Source: Ectobius pallidus (taxonomy: Eukaryota > Arthropoda > Insecta > Blattodea > Ectobiidae). Taken from it: DNA of 64,000 bases. Positions within the stretch are counted from its first letter, which is position 1. Every line of letters starts with the position of its first letter. This document shows, in pieces, positions 55,026 to 64,000 of this stretch. Position numbers and translations under genes: made by a program. A model generated the notes under the pieces. The model made no database searches and had not been told where the DNA came from. It worked only from the letters and a program-made list of their open reading frames with translations. The stretch spans positions 84,231,432 through 84,295,431 of the forward strand of contig CAXKWD010000009.1 of the NCBI GenBank assembly GCA_964059195.1, given 5' to 3'.

Positions 55026-57035
55026 CACACTGTACTACTAACAGTCTTTCCAAATTTTCAGTAGTCAATTTCATGGGATATGTCAAAATGTTTTTGTACG
55101 CTGAAAATGATATTTCTACGCTACAAGATAGGTCAAAGTGATGACAAATTACTTTTTTTTTTATGGAACACACAAATCCATAATCAGGATTTCCATTGAT
55201 AACTTCGTCCAGCTGCCATACCCACATCGTACTATGCAGATCCTAAATACTTCTGAACGTCTTCAGTAATTCCTAAGGAATCGACCAATGAGTCTCCAAC
55301 TTAGTTATTGCGGTTGGCAATTTGGCGAAGTTTTTCTTTATGTAACCAAAGTAAATCCGTGTTGAGCATTCTTATTCTTAAAAGCAACTTTCAACGGTTA
55401 GGTTTTTTTCTCTGCTAGGATCAGATATTACAAGATCATAAAAACCAAAGTCTTAAAGAGGTAACATTTTTAATTGCAGTATTACGTCGAAAATATGCAC
55501 TAAAACTAGAAAAATGGACAACATGCAAAAATATTCTTCAAAATGTGCTTTATTAACCGTAAAACCTAAAAGAACATGCATGAGGCATGAAATTGACCAT
55601 AAGAAAGCCAAAACATGCAAATATGCACCGAAAAAGTAAACTTATTTGAACTAATAATCCATGAAATTGATATTTAGATAGTTTGAGAACTGTAACAAGC
55701 ATTTGCATGGAAATCTTATCTTTAGTAATCACTATTCAGTATAGATTTTTCGGTTTAGGGAACAATGCCATTATATTATTTTGTAGTAAAACTACGGTAT
55801 GGAAAGAAGTCGTCTTGGAACCCACTATAGCCTTAATTCCAGTGATTTTCTTTCAAGGAATGCATTCTCCTTTTATTCAAGAACGCCCATCAAATAATAA
55901 TGAACACATTAAGTTTCGTAATGAAGTATTTAGCAATGTATTATTTAATTATGAATGCTAAGTGCATCATCTAAAGATTGGAAGCCGACACAGTCAGTTC
56001 CTGTTCTCCACCCAGTAATGAACTTGACTATGCGGCGCAGGTTCTGTGGAATAATTTCCAGGAATTTACACCCACTTATGACGCGTTTCCATTCAGTGCC
56101 AGAGCTTTACACTTAACCGCAATATTTATTTGTACATATGACTACTTCATTTCCTTTACAGTCGATGACAACATTTTAGTAGCTTCTACACACAGGTTAA
56201 CGGCAGGGATTTTTCCATCTTGGGATTAAACTGTACTAGAGATAGGCCTAATCTCTTTCACAAACGCCACATTTCCTAAAACCACAATAATGATAAAATG
56301 TAGGAGAGTAGAAGACTTTAAATTTGTCATAAATGATCCCCTTTTCAGTTTAACTTTGGAAAAATTGCTTCAAAACTGAGAAATAAGCATAAAAGATCAA
56401 TGCTTTATCTTGAAATATGAAGATATATTTATCCACATATTAGAATTGTCACCATGGAAAGCACCTACATTACTAAATGTTTCTTACATTTAGTTGATTT
56501 CAAACTTACAACCCACTAGTGACTTCTGTTGATGAACGCTTATAATATATAATATCAGAATATAAATTTAACTCTGAAATGGTTAGGCTAATTGCAATGA
56601 TCCAGAGTTGTCTTTCTCATTGGACCAAAATGTAGATTGAAGATTTATTATTTTCATCAAAGATTACTATGTCAGCGATTCTTCGGGTGCCATCATTGTC
56701 TACAGTGAAAACTTCTTCAAAGGAATAAAATTATGTCCCAGTAATTCTCTCATTTTGAGTTTCATGTAAGTTACGTTATTCCCTTCAATGATTATTTTAT
56801 TTTACTTTTTAATATCCCAGAAAGAATTAGTAGGAAGTTATGACATGCGATTAAAATGTCAGTCAATTATAACGTTTCAGTTTACTTCAGATCTTATTAG
56901 ACAAGACAGTATCCACGAATGAACTTAGACGTCACAAAATAGATCCCGGATTTTTTAATTGAACTGCCAGGAATTTTGTATCCCACACAAATTTTAGAAG
57001 AGGGTATGAATAACTTAGCCGATAGAGTCAAGTTT
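55026..57035. other. No gene recognised
   Basis: AT-rich DNA. At 55490-55640 there are many ATGCA words reminiscent of decayed hAT interiors, but no motif. Short frames at 55683-56229 lack splice sites and domains I can recognise. Confidence 0.45.
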
Positions 57036-57535
57036 CCTTTTTTTCTTGCGATATGCCTTCCTTCCTGAACTTCCTTCTCTATTTATTTCCTGCTCTTTTT
57101 CGTTTGTTGCACCTTTCTTTTACTTTGTCTCATACTTTATTTTCCTCTTTTCTTCTTTCTTCTTTCCTTTTTTCTTTATTCCACTTTTAATATTTTCGTT
57201 GTTTCTACTACATTTGTGTCTTTCTATCTTTATTTCATTCTTGTTCCATTTCCTTATTTATCATTCTGTCATTAATGCTATTCTCTATTTCCTTTTCCCT
57301 AATTTATTGTTTTCTGTCTTTTTCTTCCTTTCATTCATTTCTTTCTTTCTCGGTATTTATCTCTCTTTCAGTTCTTTTTTCTTCTACAATTTTTTTCTAC
57401 ATATTTTTTGTCTCTTTATCTTTCCTTTCTTTTCTGCTGACCTTTTCCTTTAATTGTTTTCTTCATGTCATTTTCTTTCTCTTTATTCATATCTTCTCTC
57501 CCTTGCATTCCCTCTTACTTACCTTATTAATTTGA
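57036..57535. repeat. 500-bp pyrimidine-rich tract
   Basis: The plus strand is overwhelmingly T and C (CTTTCTTTTACTTTGTCTC, TTCCTTTTTTCTTTATTCC and so on). The frames of Phe, Ser, Leu and Ile across it are composition artefacts. It directly precedes a 36-bp tandem duplication. Confidence 0.9.
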
Positions 57536-57593
57536 TAAATGTTCTGTTCTTGCTACCTTATTAATTTGATAAATGTTCTGTTCTTGCTCCAAC
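57522..57593. repeat. Tandem duplication, 2 x 36 bp
   Basis: TTATTAATTTGATAAATGTT followed by CTGTTCTTGCT occurs twice in a row with no difference seen in the shared part. Confidence 0.9.
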
Positions 57594-58604
57594 CGCCAGC
57601 CTTGTGTTACCGCCGTGATCATGCGACCACTTCGCGTCACCGCTGTGCTCCGTGTAGTCTAATTCAGTGTCAAGCAGGCGCATTAACAGAAAAAAAATTA
57701 TTCTTTATGCCTAAATGCAGTAAAAACATAATCTCTTACGAAGTTTATGTCCCTTTGTTCATAGCATCCCACGTGCCTTACAGAGAACTGTCTTCCTGAT
57801 ATTCTGAGCTCATTGTGATTTAAGTAGTGTTGCTGATCGTGATATTGATGATAGCTATAAAGATGATCATGATATGAGAGAGGAAAAAGAGTAAGATAGG
57901 AGTGGTAATGACTATGAAACTATCAGTAGATCCAAGATAAAAAAAGAACTCCCTTTCTTTGCCTGTAGAAATTAGACGTTACAATTTTTTCTATTATTGT
58001 CGTCACACTTAAACAGACATACGGTCCACTAGCAGGGTGGGAGGTCGGTCCGTGGAGATATGACTATGATGATTTTTGTTATTACATTTATTAGTATTAT
58101 ATTTCTCTACTTTCTCTTATTATTATAGTAGTAAATTAACAATACACAATCACCCATCAACTCAAAATAGTAGGCCTAGCATCTGTTATTGACGAATATA
58201 TATTTTAGTTCAGAACTTTGAGGTTCTTTTTAAAATGCCCCACCTCATATTCTTCGCTCCTGTCGTAATGGAGAAATGCTCAGACACAATAAAGCGACAC
58301 CATTGGAGAGCTTTTAAGGATGACGTGTTTCAATAGGTGGTATTCTCGTCGTCGAACTAGGTACAATATAGGTACAATGTCTTAAAATACTTTACAAGAA
58401 ATTGTGATAAACATTCTTCAAGACTCGCTCCAAATTGTTCACAGCTCGTCACTATACTACAACAAAGTCGCGTTGCTAGCCATAACCAGGACCTCCCTGC
58501 TCAGTTAAAACCTCATTTACACATAAGTATCATAGCAGGCCGAATGCATGAGTCAGCCATTACGTTATGCTGGATGACAATTTTTTAATACAGAAATAAA
58601 GAAA
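57594..58604. other. No gene recognised
   Basis: No supported exon or element end. An 86-codon frame starting within the duplication has no recognised domain. Confidence 0.5.
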
Positions 58605-58768
58605 ATGCCTAATAAATGTTGTGTTTTTGGCTGTGCTGTAGCAATAATAATGTCAATGGAGAGTCTGTCCAAGTGTTTAAATTTCCCAAAAAATGAATCC
58701 AGACGGCTTAACTTAAATGGCTATCTGCAATTCACAGAGAAAATTTTATACCTTCAATTAACTCATAA
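58605..58768 (+). pseudogene. Decayed THAP domain
   Basis: The pieces of a THAP zinc-finger N-terminus appear in three frames: MPNKCCVFGC from the ATG at 58605; SNNNVNGESVQVFKFPKK from 58640; NESRRL from 58692 in the first frame again; and WLSAIHRENFIPS from 58718. MP-KC-V-GC, V-VFKFPK, the invariant Trp and AIHRE--IPS are THAP hallmarks. At least three indels break it, and the second C-x2-H pair is absent. THAP domains occur in P-element-type transposases and in host DNA-binding proteins; the origin here is undetermined. Confidence 0.8.
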
Positions 58769-61700
58769 GTAAACAAACGTTAATTATAAATATTTGTCAT
58801 TATTTTGTTAAATGTTTAATGTAATTGTGATTTATAATTTGTGAAGGGTATTTATTTACATTACTGCTAATGAATTGCTTACTAAAGTTATTATTATATT
58901 TAAGTAGGATACTCTATTAATAATAAACATATAATAATAAATATTTGTTTTAGACGCACCTATATAACAATAATAATAGTACATATGGTCTATTAGCTCC
59001 AACTGCCGCTTTGTTATATAAGTTTACCCGATTCTATTCAAAACTAAATAGATTCTGCAAATTTCATGCAAGGAGGCTGAAAATTTTACTTTTTACTTTA
59101 CTTTTTAAAATGAAAAAAAATTGTGTGGTCGTATAAGTTTTGTTGTAAATTTGAGATATGCAGTGCATATAATGTTTTTATCCATTTGTAATAATAATAA
59201 AATAGGAAAACTAATGCATGATGTCTTTCTAAATAAGTGATTGCTCAAATAATATTAAAAATACTGGCATTTTACGAAAAATTGTACAACAAGATTCATT
59301 TTGAACATTTCAATTTTTTAAATGTTAAATTCGGAATAACTCAGAGATAAATAAACTAAGAAAAATGACACGCCTCCAGATCAAAAATCTATTAAACCAT
59401 TAATGAATATAAAATAATTCAAGTATATAGCTTTAAAACAGTAGAAAATAGAAATTATCTTTATTGTTTGATACATTTTACACCACTGTGCAAGTTAACA
59501 AAGAGTTTTTGAAGTGAAGTGGGCTACAGTTTATAATAATATAACCCACCAACAGCTTTGTGGCCTTGACCTCGCAAGATGCAGCCTCGTTCTTTTTTTA
59601 CGTGCTTGTGCTTGGAAGATCACCTATGGCCAATCTCATCTCGTTGGCGCCGAACAGGCCGGTCCAGCACGGGAGAAATGATGTCGTTCCTTCTAGCACG
59701 ATTCCTTCTCTGAGAGCGAAAGTGAAACGAAAAGCAGAAAAGAAATAAAGAAAAAACAAGCACACAACAAATACCTAGCATCAAGTCAGGCAGTTCTACA
59801 AAGCTACTCGTAGGTGTTTGACAAGTGCAGAGACTGCGAAAGAATCTAGGATTAACTTTCTTTCGATTAACCTTTTCACTACTAATGAAGTATACATTTA
59901 TCGTCTAAAATAGTGTATAGAAGTAGAGATGTAAAGTTGATAAAGTTTTGTTTGATGTAAAATGGGAGAATTTCTGTCCTCTTGTCATGACTGCTATTCA
60001 TGGGTACCAAGTCTTCTACTAAAATTGTCTCATCGTGTCCAATGATTTGATTTAACGATTGCTTATATAAAATATATACGAGTAAATTTAGCTCTGAAAA
60101 GGTAAATGTTGAGTGCAAGCCTCCTGAAAATATTTGCTTGAAGAGGAAAGCTCCACATAGCCTGTTAGCTAAGTAAGCTGTACCTTTTTTATTAGTTATT
60201 TATTCGTACAAATTAGCTAAATGGTATTACAAAATCAGCAGTTCGCTTCATTTAGACTGTAGTAAGGTTATTTTTCCAAACCTAAATTAGAGCCTCTGGA
60301 CAAAATTTCTTGGCCCTTTCACGTCCAAGTAATACCTGAGTTTCCGGAAGGGGGTTAAGGGGCGATGAGCTTACCACCTGTCCCTCTGCCCTCTCTAGGA
60401 AAAAAGAAGCGTAACAAAATTCACATCGGTAAACAGAAACCTCCACTTGGAGTCCCTTCACCCCAACATGGGGGCATAGGATTCGAGAGAGAAGGTTATT
60501 TTACATACGACAGCAGAAAAATAAAAGGTCTGATATGATACACTCACATAACTTTTTCTACGCTAAGCATACAACTTTCTCACTTCAAATTCTGATACAG
60601 GATATAAAAAAGGCCGCATGGTAGGGGGTTCGTGTTCAGTTGTTTATACTTATTCAAAGATGTGTTGTTCGCCACGCAAAACTTAAAGCCTGAGTTCCTA
60701 AAAACGATGACTGACTTTTAAAGTACTTTTGAGAATTTTTACGAAAAAAGTTTCAAATAAAGCTTAACTAAGCACTCCGGATACAAAAGTTAAACACAAT
60801 ATTGTTGGACCCCTTTTAGAGAAAACGGAGAAAATGAAGTTATCATTGTTTAAAGCGTTAGTTAAATCGTTTGGGTTTCTCTAGCACTAAGGTAGCAGAT
60901 TATTAGGTTCCGAAGTGTCAAAACTGCATAGAGAGGATAGAAAAATGTTGAAGCTTTTATTTACACACAGGTTTTATGCGCTTTCTCTTATGAAGAAACG
61001 TAAAATTACTGTTCGGATTTGTTACAACTTGTCTGCTTTCTTAGTAGTAGCATGCGTTTTATTGTCAGCACATCTGCGTCTTTTTAGATTTCATTGCAAC
61101 CACTTCTTTGCTCTCATTCAGAAATGTATTACTGATGCTTCGCTTTAAAATATGTTCTCCCCTATTTTTAGACCATTCATAAGGCTCTGCTTTTCTTAAT
61201 GCCAAATGAAACTTTAATTCTGGGAAATCGCCAAAGCAGGAAATGTCGATGCAGTCGTCCTCCACAGATCTGCCTGAAAGCTATAAAAATGCTTCCTTAC
61301 TAAATAAAATAAAATACAATTTAATTTGGCAGGGTTTAGAAGGTATAAAGGTTAGGACAGGAAGGATAGGAATAAAGTGGCACGAGGTCACTGTGCATTG
61401 GAAAAACACAGGGTTCCTTGTCTCCGGTGCTCTGACAGGCCCACATGATGAGAGGAGGCAGGTGGTGGTTGAGTGGAGAACATGTTTGCCAGAGGAATAC
61501 AAACCCCTAAAGAAGGGTGGACCCAGCCTGACAGAAACATAAGTACTACCACAGGCTTCCCTTTTGTCTCCGAGAAATCAAATTAAATGGAACAGCATGT
61601 TGATACTATTACCTTTTCGTACTTTTTCCCCCCAGTATAAGGTTTTCCTTATTTTGTCATCAAGTAATTCCAGAAAAGTTAAACGGTCTCGTTTTATTGA

Positions 61701-63439
61701 ATACATTTATTTTATAATTAACCAGTTCGAATTGGATAAATTTATGTATTAGCAAAGTAATTTTATTGTGGTAATTACTTATAATTCGTTTACATCTTAA
61801 GACATTAAACAAAGTAAAATATTTCTTCAAAGCAAGATTTTTAGGGAAAGTGCCCATAATGCAAGCGGCAATAGCAATACTGATTCTCTGTCTCAGGAAA
61901 GTCGTTGATCGAGAATCTCCGTTTTGAGCCGCAAAATTCTTTCCTATATCTGAGACCAATGACTTAGCATCAGCTCATCATTTATTTATGATTATTCCAC
62001 AAAATTTATTTATTTAATGTTCAAGACACCAGGTATACCCAATTCGTCTTCTTGCTCTCCGAGTAGGTCATTTGCGATATCACTATTTTCTCTGAAGTCT
62101 GTCAAACATTATTCCAATTGAAGTGTCAATTTGTTGAAGAAAACGTACACAGAAACGCAGTAAATAACATAAAAATGTAAGTAGAAGTTCATGTTTAATC
62201 TAAATAGAAAAAATACATAAATTTCATGAAACTGGAAGAAAACAAATTAATAGTGACTTCCAAATGAACGGATCTCATGTTCGGAATTGATATACAGCAC
62301 CTAATTAAAAACAACTATTATTCATTAATAAACCTATTGTACGTGCATTATATTTAATTTGAAATCCTGTAGTTAAGTGAAATAGGCCTGCATTACTAGC
62401 ATAAACGGAAATTGACAACATAATAATTTTTATCCTTTCAGAGCTGCATGTATCTAATGATATAAGCAATCATGGAGTGAACTCATCAGTGGGCTCTTAG
62501 TTTAAATGCGGTGGTGAAAATTTCAATAAAAGAACATGTTCCCTGAATTAAATCCTAACACATGTATACAAATCTTTACTTTTTGCATCAAGTTTTTCAT
62601 TTTTAATCTTAATTTATTTGCTTTTATATAACTTTTGAAGCGACGAATGTATACGTTAGTAGCAGTGAAAAGGTTAAAATAATGTCTGCCATGTAACTAT
62701 TAATGAAAATCTGTGAATCTCGGTTTTGTAAAGTTTGGCATTTCGAGATACCTTAAATACAAGAAAATATGTCACAAAGATATTTCCCTGCAGTCTACAC
62801 TCTTGACGCCATGATCCGTATTCTGAATATTCTGTAGCATCAAACGAACTGCAGTAGTCTTAAGTTATTTTTTGAACCCGATATTATTTAATGATCATGT
62901 TAGTTGCGTTGACAAAATGGACGGGTTGTCGAAAATACTTTGAAACCATTCGTTCTGCAGAAGGGCTGTACGAAAGGAAAAGTCCTAGTAGAAAGTGTAA
63001 ATAATCTTTATCATAGCTTACGTAAGGAAAACTAATAATCTTGAGGGACTATCATAGTTGTCATGGCTGTACAGTACTTCATATTGTCGCCATTACGATC
63101 AATTAACTAAATAAACCTTTAACATGTATAAAGATGTCTTTGGTAACGAGTCACTCACCTACATAGGGAGTCGAAAGGGCTTACCACCCTCCCCCCGAAT
63201 TGCAAAGAAAAATACCTACGAAAATGCAATTGAATACGATGGTTTGAAAATAGGATTGTTACTTTGAAAAATTATACGGTGCACAGAATAACCAACATCA
63301 GTTACTAGTTAAGTCCATTACCCAGTTATTTAAAAAATGTTTATTTTGCAAAATTAAATTCTCGTTTTAATTGCATAAACTTAACTTAATGCAAAAAAAG
63401 AAGTTATTTTTGTCATCGATTTCCGAGTTCAGCTAAAGA
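58769..63439. other. No gene recognised
   Basis: AT-rich DNA. A 99-codon frame at 61243-61542 (ending WKNTGFLVSGALTGPHDERR, then QVVVEWRTCLPEEYKP) is GC-richer than its surroundings but shows no domain or splice context. A short frame at 59560-59748 is equally unsupported. No element ends were recognised. Confidence 0.45.
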
Positions 63440-63835
63440 TCGATTCATTAAGCAAGGCTTACGGAAGGACAAAAGTCTAGCTTGATAAGCATATGTAAAG
63501 GAATAAGTGTGGTGTTATTTGTCATAGCTAACTGTATTGCAACTTCCAAATCTAATATGAACACTGTAAAATAATATGTCATGAGAACTGATTTGCATTT
63601 GATAAATTCTTTCTAATATATTACCATAAAGTAGGCATTAAATCTGACACCGGTCAACCGATTTGGTCCAGTATCGATAGAGTTCTTTCCATGGACATTA
63701 TAAATGTGTATACAAAGTTTCATGAAAATCCGATAAAGCGTATTAGACTTATCGCGCGTACAGAGATACAGATAGACGAACATTCATTTCCCCGTCCACC
63801 ACACAATCTCATAGAGTACCATTCTGGAATTTAAT
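63440..63835 (-). repeat. Dispersed repeat, inverted partner of 37870-38320
   Basis: Reverse complement of the repeat upstream of the coding exon, sharing CGTCCACCACACAATCTCA, ATAAATTCTTTCTAATATATT and CAACTTCCAAAT-like words, with many differences. Confidence 0.75.
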
Positions 63836-63904
63836 AAAATATTAAGTTAAATGTATAATAATGCAAAATTCTATCGTCCCTTTTCATTTCACTAAATTAA
63901 AATA

Positions 63905-64000
63905 TATCATTCAGTATTCTTAAATATGACACTTTATTAGACTAACATTACTTATTAGCAGATGTAAAATTAAGCCTTTAAATTTAATTTGAATGCCTTT
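63905..64000. repeat. Partial copy of the 52030 MITE interior, cut by window edge
   Basis: TTATTAGACTAACATTACTTATTA and AAATTAAGCC match the interior of 52030-52400 near 52165-52230 in the same orientation, with small gaps. The rest would lie beyond the window. Confidence 0.6.

Noticed and set aside
55490..55640. Another hAT interior, from ATGCA-rich words
   Set aside because: No terminal repeats, duplication or transposase motif could be found.
57046..57453. 135-codon Phe/Ser-rich frame resembling a membrane protein
   Set aside because: Arises from the T/C tract; no start context, splice site or family pattern.
61243..61542. A coding exon around VEWRTCLPEEYKP
   Set aside because: GC-richer than its surroundings, but no splice consensus fitting it, no recognised domain and an antisense frame of similar length; not enough support.

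Overview
The window looks like a large, AT-rich, transposon-laden insect genome. The evidence is consensus splice sites (AG|GTAAGA), a long low-complexity coding exon, and many transposon families typical of arthropods: Ty3/gypsy, RTE- and jockey-like LINEs, tRNA-derived SINEs, Helitrons and hAT elements. The transposon repertoire, and the very frequent palindrome TAGGCCTA, remind me of Blattodea (cockroaches and termites). That placement is inference only. Only one host coding exon is well supported. No rRNA, snRNA or free tRNA gene was recognised.

Layout. (1) 1639-12714: a complete Ty3/gypsy-type LTR retrotransposon on the minus strand. It has two apparently identical 3,018-bp LTRs, a 4-bp AAGA target duplication, a Lys-type primer-binding site, a polypurine tract, gag and pol. 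Gag and pol are in the same frame, separated by one UGA in a CAA-UUA readthrough context. (2) 12.7-24.4 kb: a broken hAT transposase, two tandem duplications, hAT and MITE copies, a Helitron and a SINE. (3) 24.4-38.8 kb: mostly unannotated AT-rich DNA with a SINE bounded by a 10-bp duplication, a hAT element, a LINE 3' end and an unusual six-iteron MITE. (4) 38,807-40,272: a coding exon (476 codons, proline- and histidine-rich, disordered) with clean splice sites and its own start codon. It is the first coding exon of a plus-strand gene whose remaining exons I could not find. (5) 40.3-64 kb: presumably largely intron or intergenic. It holds nested terminal-inverted-repeat elements, a hAT MITE with a hairpin minisatellite, a LINE split by a Helitron, a MITE inside a jockey-like reverse transcriptase, a 5'-truncated RTE-like LINE, a decayed THAP domain and a long pyrimidine tract.

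The most informative observations are the Gag-Pol readthrough signal, the Helitron insertion that leaves a LINE reading frame in register on both sides, a set of hAT elements sharing (T/C)AG(G/A)GNCCGGATT ends with perfect 8-bp target duplications, the convergent iterons, and the covarying hairpins. All coordinates, repeat comparisons and translations were read by eye. Family names rest on motif recognition, not searches.
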